The notes under the pieces: model-generated
What the model saw: the letters and a program-made list of their open reading frames with translations, nothing else
What the model was told of the DNA's origin: nothing
Databases searched by the model: none
Translations under genes and position numbers: made by a program
Part shown: one piece after another, positions 43,266 through 51,842 of the stretch
Layout: the number at the start of each line of letters is the position of its first letter
Position numbering within the stretch: the first letter of the stretch is position 1
DNA from: an uncultured Prevotella sp.
GTDB taxonomy: Bacteria > Bacteroidota > Bacteroidia > Bacteroidales > Bacteroidaceae
Assembly: GCA_900540375.1 (NCBI GenBank)
Contig: UQFS01000022.1
Location: forward strand, 1-58,829
DNA: 58,829 bases
Direction: 5' to 3'

Positions 43266-45470
43266 ATGAAAAAAGTCGTTTTTGTCATTTTCCTTTGTAT
43301 GGCTTTTACCCTTTCCAGTGCAGCTGCGAAGCGCATTGATCTCAAAGCGTTGACGGCAGGTGAGTTTACTGCCCTGCGAATGACAGGTATTAATCCTTTA
43401 GAGGGTACTGATCAGTATGCCAGCATCTCTCAGGATGGTAAACAGGTGATACAGTATTCTTTCAAGACCGGTAAGCAAACTGCAGTGTTGTTTGATGTTG
43501 ATGACACACAGGGCGTTAAGATTGACAACTTCGACGGTTACATCATGTCGCCGGATGGCAAGCGAATGTTGATCCGTACTAAGACGCAACCGGTCTATCG
43601 CCGCTCTTACAAAGCTGTCTTCTATATCTACACCATGGCTTCACGTAAGCTGGAACCCTTGTCAGATGGTGGTCCACAGCAAGCTCCGGTATGGTCGCCC
43701 GATGGCACCAAGGTGGCATTTGTCCGTGACAATAACATCTTTTTGGTAAAGCTTCTCTATAACAACAGTGAGAGTCAGGTGACTAAGGATGGACTTTTCA
43801 ATCATGTCATCAATGGCATTCCTGACTGGGTCAACGAAGAGGAGTTTGCTTTCTCTCATGCTTTGACGTTCAATGCTGACGGCACAATGCTCTGTTGGCT
43901 CCGTTACGATGAGAGTGCCGTACAGCAGTATCGCTTACAGATGTTCAAGGGCTTAAGCCCTGAGCATAAGGAATATGCGGTCTATCCCGGTGTGTATGCT
44001 TACAAGTATCCGAAGGCTGGTGAACGCAATGCCACCGTCAGCGCCTGGAGTTTCGACATTCAGTCTCATCGTATTCAGCGTCTGCAGGTGCCTGTGGACA
44101 GCGATGGCTATATGCCACGCATCCTTCCCACTTCCAATCCCGATCGTATCATTGTATATACGATGAACCGCCATCAGGACGTACTGAATCTCTATGGTGT
44201 CAATCCTCGCAGCACGGTCGCGCAGTTGCTACTATCAGATCGTATCTCCCGTTACGTCAAAGAGGAGGCGATAGAGACCGCACGCATTGGCAGTGATTAT
44301 ATCTTGTTGCCCTCCGACCGCGATGGTTACATGCATCTCTATCTCTATAATAGCAATGGGCAGTTGTTGCGTAAGATCGGAAATGGAAATTTCGATATAA
44401 CAGATGTCTACGGTTATGACGATAAGACGGGTGATGTCTATTATCAGGCAGCAGCTCTCAATCCTCAGGACCGGCAGATCTATGTGTCACATAAGGACGG
44501 AAAGACTGAGCGACTCACTAAGAATGAAGGTTGGAACTCGGCCATCTTCTCCAGCGATCTTCGCTATTTCGTCAATTGCTGGAGCGACTATGATACACCT
44601 TATATATATAGTACCTGCAGCAACAGTGGTAAGGTGATTGCTACCAACCTCGACAACCAGACATTGAAACAAAAGATCCGTGAGTATGGTTGGACGAAGC
44701 GGGAGACTTTCTCTTTTACCACTTCCGAGGGCATTAAACTCAATGGATGGATGATCAAGCCGGCCAACTTTGATCCCAATAAGAAATATCCCGTGATCAT
44801 GTTCCAATATAGCGGACCGGGCAATCAGCAGGTCATTAATTCTTGGGATGCAGGATCCATGAGACAAGGTGGGGCTTATGACCAGTATCTTGCTCAGCAG
44901 GGCTTCATCATTGTCTGTGTGGATGGCCGGGGTACTGGCGGACGCGGTGCAGACTTTGAGAAGTGCACTTATCTTCATTTGGGCAATTTGGAGGCCAAGG
45001 ATCAGGTTGAGACAGCACTGTGGTTAGGTAAACAATCTTATGTCGACAAAGACAACATTGGTATCTGGGGCTGGTCTTATGGTGGCTTCTGTACGTTAAT
45101 GAGCATGAGTGAAGGCCGCCCTGTATTCAAAGCTGGTGTTGCCGTTGCTCCTCCCACAAGCTACCGTTACTACGATACGATCTATACCGAGCGTTACATG
45201 CGCACACCGAAGGAGAATCCTGACGGTTACAACGATAACGCCATCACGCGTGCCGACAAACTCCATGGCGCATTACTTATCTGCCATGGAACAGCAGACG
45301 ACAACGTACATCCGCAGAATACCTTTGAATATGCTGAGGCTTTGGTGCAGGCAGATAAGGATTTCAAAGAGGTGTATTATACCAACCGTAATCATGGTAT
45401 CTCAGGTGGAAATACTCGCAATCACCTTCTTCGTCAAATCACACAGTGGTTTGAGGAGTATCTGAAGTAA
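43266..45470 (+). CDS. Dipeptidyl peptidase IV, S9B family
   Basis: A 734-residue exported serine peptidase that removes X-Pro dipeptides. A signal peptide (KKVVFVIFLCMAFTLSSAAA) is followed by the eight-bladed propeller (about 40-480), including PDWVNEEEFAF with the Glu-Glu pair that binds the substrate N-terminus in DPP IV. The alpha/beta hydrolase domain carries the nucleophile in GWSYGGF (Ser604), Asp in HGTADDNVH and His in NRNHGISGGN. The start is MKKVV (43266); an in-frame ATG 30 bases upstream adds residues before the signal peptide. A clear terminator follows. In Prevotella relatives DPP IV takes part in protein and peptide use. Confidence 0.95.
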   Translation: MKKVVFVIFLCMAFTLSSAAAKRIDLKALTAGEFTALRMTGINPLEGTDQYASISQDGKQVIQYSFKTGKQTAVLFDVDDTQGVKIDNFDGYIMSPDGKRMLIRTKTQPVYRRSYKAVFYIYTMASRKLEPLSDGGPQQAPVWSPDGTKVAFVRDNNIFLVKLLYNNSESQVTKDGLFNHVINGIPDWVNEEEFAFSHALTFNADGTMLCWLRYDESAVQQYRLQMFKGLSPEHKEYAVYPGVYAYKYPKAGERNATVSAWSFDIQSHRIQRLQVPVDSDGYMPRILPTSNPDRIIVYTMNRHQDVLNLYGVNPRSTVAQLLLSDRISRYVKEEAIETARIGSDYILLPSDRDGYMHLYLYNSNGQLLRKIGNGNFDITDVYGYDDKTGDVYYQAAALNPQDRQIYVSHKDGKTERLTKNEGWNSAIFSSDLRYFVNCWSDYDTPYIYSTCSNSGKVIATNLDNQTLKQKIREYGWTKRETFSFTTSEGIKLNGWMIKPANFDPNKKYPVIMFQYSGPGNQQVINSWDAGSMRQGGAYDQYLAQQGFIIVCVDGRGTGGRGADFEKCTYLHLGNLEAKDQVETALWLGKQSYVDKDNIGIWGWSYGGFCTLMSMSEGRPVFKAGVAVAPPTSYRYYDTIYTERYMRTPKENPDGYNDNAITRADKLHGALLICHGTADDNVHPQNTFEYAEALVQADKDFKEVYYTNRNHGISGGNTRNHLLRQITQWFEEYLK

Positions 45471-45520
45471 TCATTTTCTCCTTCCGTGAGAGTGTTTTCT
45501 TAAGGTAAGAATCGTTAATG

Positions 45521-45566
45521 GCTCCAAGGAAGAAAGCTGCTTGCTTTTCTCCTTGGAGCTTTTTTT
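45521..45566 (+). terminator. Terminator of the DPP IV gene
   Basis: GCTCCAAGGA (45521-45530) pairs with TCCTTGGAGC (45550-45559), with an inner GAAAGC/GCTTTT stem, followed by TTTTTTT (45560-45566). It separates DPP IV from the ilv genes. Confidence 0.9.
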
Positions 45567-45623
45567 GCTTTTGTCTTATATCGCTTATGATCTTACTATT
45601 CTTAAAAATATCAGACTTTTTTG

Positions 45624-45654
45624 TTGTAGATTGCAAGAATTGTTGTATCTTTGC
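45624..45654 (+). promoter_or_regulatory. Candidate ilvD promoter
   Basis: TATCTTTGC (45646-45654) is a perfect Bacteroidetes -7 match with TTG (45624-45626) 19 bases upstream. Transcription would begin near 45661, which excludes in-frame upstream ATGs and supports the start at 45682. Confidence 0.75.
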
Positions 45655-45681
45655 ATGAAAATACCAATAAGAATAAGATTT

Positions 45682-47484
45682 ATGAAGCATCAATTGAGAA
45701 GTGCTGTCTGTACTGAAGGCAGAAGAATGGCGGGAGCCCGCGCTCTTTGGGTAGCAACAGGAATGAAGCATGAGCAGTTTGGTAAGCCTATCATTGCTGT
45801 TGTCAACTCTTTCACCCAGTTCGTACCAGGGCATACTCATTTACACGATATAGGTCAGATTGTTAAGCAGGAGATCGAAAGCATGGGGTGCTATGCTGCC
45901 GAGTTCAATACGATCGCTATCGACGATGGAATTGCTATGGGACATGACGGCATGCTCTACTCTCTGCCTTCCCGCGATATCATTGCAGACTCGGTTGAGT
46001 ATATGGTAAACGCCCACAAGGCAGATGCCATGATCTGCATCTCCAATTGCGACAAGGTCACACCGGGTATGCTCATGGCTGCCATGCGTCTTAACATCCC
46101 TACGGTGTTCTGCTCTGGTGGCCCTATGGAGGCCGGACGCTGGAATGGTGAGAACGCAGACTTAATCACTGCTATGATCAAAGGTGCTGACGCAGAGGTG
46201 AGCGATGATGAATTGCAGAAGATTGAGTCGTGTGCCTGCCCAGGTTGTGGATGCTGCTCGGGAATGTTTACGGCTAACTCCATGAACTCGCTGACAGAGG
46301 CTATCGGCCTTGGTCTGCCTGGTAATGGTACGATCCTCGCTACACATGTCAATCGTATCGAGCTCTTCAAGCAGGCTGCACGGCAAATTGTCAAGAATGC
46401 ACTGGCTTATTACAAGGATGGCGACGAGAGCGTGTTGCCTCGTAACATTGCCACAAAAGATGCTTTCCTCAATGCTATGACACTCGACATCGCCATGGGT
46501 GGCAGTACCAATACGGTGCTCCATCTCTTAGCCGTTGCTCAAGAGGGTGGGGTGGACTTCAAGATGCACGACATCGATCAACTGTCCCGCAAGGTTCCTT
46601 GCATCTGTAAGCTGGCTCCAAATACTCAGAAGTATTCTGTACAGGAATGCAACCGTGCTGGTGGCATCCTCGGCATCCTCAATGAGTTGAACAAAGGCGG
46701 TCTGATCTGTCCCAACGTGAAGCGTGTGGATGGTATGACTTTGGGCGAGGCCATGAAGAAATACGATATCACGGGTGCTACGATTGACCCGGAGGCTGAC
46801 CGCATCTATCATAGTGCCCCTGGCCGGAAGTTCTCTACCAAGATGGGTAGTCAGGACACGCAGTGGCCATCACTTGACACTGATAGAGTCAACGGATGTA
46901 TTCGTGATCTGCAGCACGCTTATACCAAAGATGGCGGCTTGGCTGTGCTCTTCGGTAATATCGCACAAGATGGTTGTGTGGTGAAGACAGCCGGTGTCGA
47001 CGAGAGCCTGTGGCATTTCTCCGGCCCTGCTGTTGTCTTTGACTCCCAGGAAGATGCTTGTGAGGGTATCTTGGGTGGCAAGGTGAAGAGTGGTGACTGC
47101 GTGGTGATTACCCATGAAGGTCCTAAGGGTGGTCCTGGTATGCAGGAAATGCTCTATCCAACCTCATATATCAAGAGTCGTCACTTAGGTAAGGAATGTG
47201 CTCTGATCACCGATGGCCGCTTCTCCGGTGGTACGAGTGGACTGAGCATCGGACATATTTCACCAGAGGCTGCTGCCGGTGGTAACATAGGAAAGATCAA
47301 GGATGGCGATATCATTGAGATTGACATCCCCAACCGTAGCATTAATGTGAAGTTGAGCGACGAAGAACTCAACGCCCGTCCGCAACAGCCCTTGAAACGT
47401 CACCGTGTCGTCAGCAAGGCTTTGCGTGCATATGCTCAGAGCGTGAGCTCCGCAGACAAGGGTGGCGTGAGAATCATTGACTAA
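45682..47484 (+). CDS. ilvD: Dihydroxy-acid dehydratase
   Basis: A 600-residue iron-sulfur dehydratase forming the keto acids of valine and isoleucine (third common step). GHTHLHDIGQ, ISNCDKVTPGM and CPGCGCCSGMFTANSMN supply the cluster cysteines; KSRHLGKECALITDGRFSGGTSG and ISPEAAAGG are the conserved C-terminal stretch. The start MKHQLRS (45682) gives the normal family length. It heads ilvD-ilvB-ilvN-thioesterase, with 24 bases before ilvB. Confidence 0.97.
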   Translation: MKHQLRSAVCTEGRRMAGARALWVATGMKHEQFGKPIIAVVNSFTQFVPGHTHLHDIGQIVKQEIESMGCYAAEFNTIAIDDGIAMGHDGMLYSLPSRDIIADSVEYMVNAHKADAMICISNCDKVTPGMLMAAMRLNIPTVFCSGGPMEAGRWNGENADLITAMIKGADAEVSDDELQKIESCACPGCGCCSGMFTANSMNSLTEAIGLGLPGNGTILATHVNRIELFKQAARQIVKNALAYYKDGDESVLPRNIATKDAFLNAMTLDIAMGGSTNTVLHLLAVAQEGGVDFKMHDIDQLSRKVPCICKLAPNTQKYSVQECNRAGGILGILNELNKGGLICPNVKRVDGMTLGEAMKKYDITGATIDPEADRIYHSAPGRKFSTKMGSQDTQWPSLDTDRVNGCIRDLQHAYTKDGGLAVLFGNIAQDGCVVKTAGVDESLWHFSGPAVVFDSQEDACEGILGGKVKSGDCVVITHEGPKGGPGMQEMLYPTSYIKSRHLGKECALITDGRFSGGTSGLSIGHISPEAAAGGNIGKIKDGDIIEIDIPNRSINVKLSDEELNARPQQPLKRHRVVSKALRAYAQSVSSADKGGVRIID

Positions 47485-47508
47485 ACGAGAACAATACAAA
47501 GACAAAAT

Positions 47509-49296
47509 ATGAGCGAGAATCAAAATCAAACAACACAGGCTGCTGCTTGGACAGAACCGGAGGCTCCCTGGTCGGGAGTGCGTATCGGTGAAGAGTGCAG
47601 CGGTTCAGAGATATTGATGCGGGCATTGTACCAGGAGAATGTGCACACGATCTTCGGTTACCCCGGAGGTGCTATCATGCCGGTTTATGATGCCTTATAT
47701 ACCTACACCCATAAGAAAGATCCATGGTTTCATCATGTCCTCGTCCGCCATGAGCAAGGTGCTGCCCATGCTGCCGAGGGATATGCGCGTGTCAGTGGTG
47801 AGGTTGGTGTGACGATTGTCACTTCCGGTCCTGGTGCCACAAACACGCTTACCGGCGTAGCCGACGCGATGATGGACTCCATTCCTATCGTGATCATCGC
47901 CGGGCAGGTGGGTGTAGGCTCATTGGGTACAGACGCCTTCCAGGAAGTAGACCTGGTAGGCATGTCCCAGCCTATCACAAAGTGGAGCTATCAGATTCGT
48001 CGTGCAGAAGATGTTGCATGGGCAGTGAACCGTGCTTTCTACATTGCGCGCAGTGGTCGTCCGGGTCCTGTCGTACTTGACTTCCCACGTAATGCCCAGA
48101 TCCAGAAAGCCAAATGGATGCCGGGAAAGACAGACCGCGTCCGCTCTTATATTCCTTATCCTAAGATAGATGAGGAGACTGTCAAGGCGGCTGCTGAACT
48201 TATCAACAATGCAAAGAAGCCATTGGCTCTTGTCGGACATGGTGTAGAGTTGGGCAATGCACAAGATGAGTTGGTGGAATTCCTTGAGAAAGCAGACATC
48301 CCTGCAGGACGTACCTTGTTGGGTCTCTCTGCACTCTCTTCCGATCATCCTTTGAATATGGGTATGCTGGGGATGCACGGTAACTATGCTCCAAACATCA
48401 AGGAGCAGGAATGCGATGTGCTTATTGCCATCGGTATGAGATTCTCTGATCGCGTTACCGGACGTCTTGACTGCTATGCCAAACAGGCCAAGGTGATCCA
48501 TTTGGATATTGATCCCTCTGAGATCGACAAGAACGTGAAGACTGATGTAGCTGTGGTGGGTGACTGTAAGGTAAGCCTTCCTGCCATCACGAAATACTTG
48601 AATAAGGCTGTTCACCGTGAGTGGCGTGACTCATTCAAGCCGCTTTATGAGAAGGAGAAGGCAGAGGTCATTGAGCCATCTATTCATCCCCAAGGCAAGG
48701 AACTGCTGATGGGTGAAGTGGTGAATGCCGTTGCTGAGGCTACCAAAGGCGAGGCCGTGCTTGTCAATGATGTAGGTCTGAACCAAATGTTCTCCTGTCG
48801 CTATTTCAAGTTCCATCGTCATCGCAGCATCGTCTCAAGTGGTGGCTTAGGTACAATGGGCTTCGGACTGCCAGCCGCTATTGGGGCAACCTTTGGCGCA
48901 CCGGACCGTCAAGTTTGTCTGTTCACCGGTGATGGTGGCTTCCAGATGTGTATAGAGGAACTTGGAACGATCATGGAGCAGCAGGCTCCGGTGAAGATTA
49001 TACTCTTGAACAACAACTATCTTGGTAACGTGCGTCAGTGGCAGGATCTGATGTTTAACCATCGCCGTTCATTCACACATATGCTCAATCCGCATTACGA
49101 GGAATTAGCCCGTGCTTACCACATACCCTATGATGTGGTGTTGACTCATGAAGAGTTGAAGGCAAAAGTGGAGAAGATGCTTACTACCGACGGACCGTAT
49201 ATCCTTGAATGCGCTGTCAAGGAGGAGGAGAATGTCACGCCGATGATCACTCCGGGAAGTGCGGTGGATGAGATGAAGTTGCATTTGGATATTTAA
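47509..49296 (+). CDS. ilvB: Acetolactate synthase, large subunit
   Basis: A 595-residue thiamine-diphosphate enzyme joining pyruvate with pyruvate or 2-ketobutyrate. FGYPGGAIMPVYDAL, RHEQGAAHAAEGYAR (catalytic Glu82), TSGPGATNTLTGVADA, and the cofactor motif GDGGFQMCIEELGT through LNNNYLGNVRQWQ are all present. The first about 25 residues (Gln/Thr/Ala-rich) are a non-conserved extension. ilvN follows after 7 bases. Confidence 0.96.
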   Translation: MSENQNQTTQAAAWTEPEAPWSGVRIGEECSGSEILMRALYQENVHTIFGYPGGAIMPVYDALYTYTHKKDPWFHHVLVRHEQGAAHAAEGYARVSGEVGVTIVTSGPGATNTLTGVADAMMDSIPIVIIAGQVGVGSLGTDAFQEVDLVGMSQPITKWSYQIRRAEDVAWAVNRAFYIARSGRPGPVVLDFPRNAQIQKAKWMPGKTDRVRSYIPYPKIDEETVKAAAELINNAKKPLALVGHGVELGNAQDELVEFLEKADIPAGRTLLGLSALSSDHPLNMGMLGMHGNYAPNIKEQECDVLIAIGMRFSDRVTGRLDCYAKQAKVIHLDIDPSEIDKNVKTDVAVVGDCKVSLPAITKYLNKAVHREWRDSFKPLYEKEKAEVIEPSIHPQGKELLMGEVVNAVAEATKGEAVLVNDVGLNQMFSCRYFKFHRHRSIVSSGGLGTMGFGLPAAIGATFGAPDRQVCLFTGDGGFQMCIEELGTIMEQQAPVKIILLNNNYLGNVRQWQDLMFNHRRSFTHMLNPHYEELARAYHIPYDVVLTHEELKAKVEKMLTTDGPYILECAVKEEENVTPMITPGSAVDEMKLHLDI

Positions 49297-49303
49297 TCGT
49301 TTT

Positions 49304-49831
49304 ATGGAACAGAAGTTTTATACCTTATTAGTATATAGTGAAAACATTGCCGGCATCCTCAATCAGGTGACGGCAGTGTTCACACGCCGTCAAGTCAATA
49401 TCGAGAGTTTGAATGTCTCGGCATCCAGCATTGACGGCATCCACAAATACACGATCACTTGCTGGTCTACAGAAGACCAGATTGTGAAGATCACCAAACA
49501 GCTGGAAAAGAAGATCGACATCATCAAGGCTAATTTTTACACCGATGACGAGCTGTTCATCCACGAAGTAGCCCTTTTCAAGATCTCTACGCCGGTGTTG
49601 CTGGACAATCCCGAGGTGTCGCGTGCCATCCGTCGTCACGATGCCCGCATGATGGAGGTCAATCCAACCTATTCCACGGTGATGCAGACTGGATTGACCG
49701 AGGACATCGCTGATCTCTTCAAGGTGCTCAACGGTTTCAACTGTCTTCTTCAATACACACGTTCCGGCCGCATTGCTGTGACACGCAGCTTTGAGGAGCC
49801 TGTTAGCGATTTTCTAAACCGTCAGGAGTAG
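49304..49831 (+). CDS. ilvN: Acetolactate synthase, small (regulatory) subunit
   Basis: A 175-residue subunit with an N-terminal ACT domain (about residues 5-78, YTLLVYSENIAGILNQVTAVFTRR and IESLNVSASS) that binds valine for feedback inhibition of IlvB, and the C-terminal domain typical of IlvH/IlvN. Gene order and 7-base spacing after ilvB fit. It ends 2 bases before the thioesterase gene. Confidence 0.95.
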   Translation: MEQKFYTLLVYSENIAGILNQVTAVFTRRQVNIESLNVSASSIDGIHKYTITCWSTEDQIVKITKQLEKKIDIIKANFYTDDELFIHEVALFKISTPVLLDNPEVSRAIRRHDARMMEVNPTYSTVMQTGLTEDIADLFKVLNGFNCLLQYTRSGRIAVTRSFEEPVSDFLNRQE

Positions 49832-49833
49832 CT

Positions 49834-50610
49834 ATGCAGTCAAAGGTAGGTGAATATCCCTTCACAGTGGAACCTTTCCATTGTGATTTCAGTAACCATC
49901 TCTTCCTGAGCTGTTTGAGCAATGACTTGCTCAATGCATCAGACTATCACAGCGAAAGCCGTGGCTATGGCATCAGCTATCTCAATTCCAAACATCGTAC
50001 TTGGGTGCTCTCCCGATTGGCGGTGGAGATGAACGATATGCCAGTGGCTTACGACAAGATCGCTATCTCTACGTGGGTGGAAGCAGCCTTCCGCTTCTTC
50101 ACAAGCCGCAACTATGCCATCACAAGTCAGAATCATCAGACGGTCTATGGTTATGGTCGCAGCATCTGGGCAATGATCGACACGGATACACGTCAGCCTG
50201 TTGACATCCTACAGATACAAAACGGTCTCATCAAAGACTATATCGAGACAGAGCTTGATTGTCCGATCGCCAAGCCAGGGCGTGTAGCCATCAGCAAGGA
50301 AGCTGAGTTGGTGAGAACCGTCACGATGAACTACCATGACATCGATGTTAACGGACACGTCAATTCAATTAAATACATCGAGCATATACTCGATTTGTTT
50401 GATTTGGATTGGTATCGCAGCCATCGGGTCAAACGCTTCGATATAGCGTATGTCGCTGAGAGTCACGCTGGTGACGCTCTCTGCTTCTTCATGGAAAAAG
50501 TAGCTCCCAAGGGCACAGACTTCGATGAAGAATACCTTGTCAGAATCGTGAAGAGAGGATCAGAGAATAGCGAAGTAGTAAGATGTAGTATTAATTTTGT
50601 AAAAAACTGA
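49834..50610 (+). CDS. Acyl-ACP thioesterase
   Basis: A 258-residue double-hotdog thioesterase of the plant FatA/FatB-like acyl-ACP family, releasing fatty acids from acyl carrier protein. The first hotdog has HRTWVLSRLAVEM and ISTWVEAAFRFFTSRNY; the second has the catalytic MNYHDIDVNGHVNSIKYIEHILD segment (Asp, Asn and His). It starts 2 bases after ilvN and precedes ilvC, so it is embedded in the branched-chain amino acid cluster. A link to branched-chain or free fatty acid supply is inference. Confidence 0.9.
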   Translation: MQSKVGEYPFTVEPFHCDFSNHLFLSCLSNDLLNASDYHSESRGYGISYLNSKHRTWVLSRLAVEMNDMPVAYDKIAISTWVEAAFRFFTSRNYAITSQNHQTVYGYGRSIWAMIDTDTRQPVDILQIQNGLIKDYIETELDCPIAKPGRVAISKEAELVRTVTMNYHDIDVNGHVNSIKYIEHILDLFDLDWYRSHRVKRFDIAYVAESHAGDALCFFMEKVAPKGTDFDEEYLVRIVKRGSENSEVVRCSINFVKN

Positions 50611-50618
50611 AAGAATAT

Positions 50619-50650
50619 TTGGTGGTTATATTTTAAATTATTACCTTTGC
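50619..50650 (+). promoter_or_regulatory. Candidate ilvC promoter
   Basis: TACCTTTGC (50642-50650) with TTG (50619-50621) 20 bases upstream is a full Bacteroidetes promoter match. It lies right after the thioesterase gene and gives ilvC its own start, with a leader of about 70 bases. Confidence 0.75.
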
Positions 50651-50729
50651 GCTCGAAAACTGAAGGGGAGATTAGAGGAACAAAGAAAGTCATAGATTTC
50701 TAACATATTATAATTAAAACACATTAATT

Positions 50730-51773
50730 ATGGCAGAGATGAATTTTGGCGGCGTCGTTGAGAACGTCGTGACAAACAAGGAGTTCACATTGGATAAGGC
50801 ACGTGAGGTGCTGAAGAATGAGACGATCGCCGTCATTGGTTATGGTATTCAGGGACCAGGTCAGGCTGGTAATCTTCGCGATAATGGCTTCAATGTCATC
50901 GTTGGCCAGCGTGAAGGTCGTAGCTTTGATAAGGCTAAGGCAGACGGTTGGGTGCCGGGTAAAACGCTGTTCTCTGTTGAGGAGGCTGTACAGAAAGGTA
51001 CTATCATCTGCATGCTGCTCTCTGACGCAGGACAGATCTCTGTTTGGCCGAATATCAAGAAATACCTTACTGCTGGTAAGACATTGTACTACTCTCACGG
51101 CTTCGCCATCAACTGGCAGGATCGCACGGGTGTTGTTCCTCCAAAGGACATCGATGTGATCATGGTTGCTCCTAAGGGTTCTGGTACATCTCTTCGTACC
51201 ATGTTCCTCGAAGGCCGCGGTCTGAACTGCTCTTACGCTGTTTATCAGGATGCTTCCGGTAAGGCTAAGGAAAAGACATTGGCTATGGGTATCGGTATCG
51301 GCTCTGGCTATCTGTTCGAGACAACCTTCCAGCGTGAGGCTACTTCCGATCTGACTGGTGAGCGTGGTGCTCTGATGGGTGCTATCGAGGGTCTGCTCGA
51401 GGCTCAGTACAATGTACTTCGTGAGCATGGACACACACCTTCTGAGGCTTTCAATGAGACTGTTGAGGAGCTGACACAGAGCTTGATGCCTCTGTTCGGT
51501 GAGAAGGGTATGGACTGGATGTATGCTAACTGCTCTACAACAGCACAGCGTGGTGCCCTTGACTGGGCTCCTCGTTTCCGCGAGGCTATCACTCCGGTTA
51601 TGGAGTGGCTCTACCTGAGCGTGAAGACTGGCGAAGAGGCTCAGATCTCTATCGACAGCAACTCCAAGCCTGACTATCGTGAGAAGCTCAACGCAGAATT
51701 GAAGGCTATGCATGATATGGAGATGTGGCGTGCTGGCGAGACCGTTCGTAAGCTGCGTCCTGAGAACAACTAA
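50730..51773 (+). CDS. ilvC: Ketol-acid reductoisomerase
   Basis: A 347-residue class I KARI that rearranges and reduces acetolactate. The Rossmann motif GYGIQGPGQAGNLRDNG is at residues 37-53, the cofactor-selecting loop is GQREGRSFDKAKADG, and the metal-binding helices follow (FQREATSDLTGERGALMG with Asp and Glu, then ETVEELTQSLMPLFGEKGMDWMY). Its codon use is strongly biased (mostly GCT, GGT, CTG), suggesting high expression. It has its own candidate promoter and a strong terminator. Confidence 0.96.
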   Translation: MAEMNFGGVVENVVTNKEFTLDKAREVLKNETIAVIGYGIQGPGQAGNLRDNGFNVIVGQREGRSFDKAKADGWVPGKTLFSVEEAVQKGTIICMLLSDAGQISVWPNIKKYLTAGKTLYYSHGFAINWQDRTGVVPPKDIDVIMVAPKGSGTSLRTMFLEGRGLNCSYAVYQDASGKAKEKTLAMGIGIGSGYLFETTFQREATSDLTGERGALMGAIEGLLEAQYNVLREHGHTPSEAFNETVEELTQSLMPLFGEKGMDWMYANCSTTAQRGALDWAPRFREAITPVMEWLYLSVKTGEEAQISIDSNSKPDYREKLNAELKAMHDMEMWRAGETVRKLRPENN

Positions 51774-51795
51774 TCAATAGGTTAGCTTATAATAT

Positions 51796-51833
51796 AAAAT
51801 CCCCATCTTGATTTTTTCAAGATGGGGATTTTT
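51796..51833. terminator. Bidirectional terminator after ilvC
   Basis: AAAATCCCCATCTTGA (51796-51811) and TCAAGATGGGGATTTT (51817-51832) form a perfect 16-bp stem with loop TTTTT. It has T runs on both strands and lies between convergent ilvC and the GHL10-type gene. Confidence 0.92.
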
Positions 51834-51842
51834 CTTGATATC

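Noticed and set aside
45541..45681. N-terminal extension of IlvD
   Set aside because: It covers the DPP IV terminator and the ilvD promoter; the start at 45682 gives the usual 600 residues.
50724..51713. Long minus-strand open frame (329 codons) opposite ilvC
   Set aside because: It is the antisense shadow of ilvC, whose strong codon bias removes stops on the other strand; the translation has no recognisable domain.
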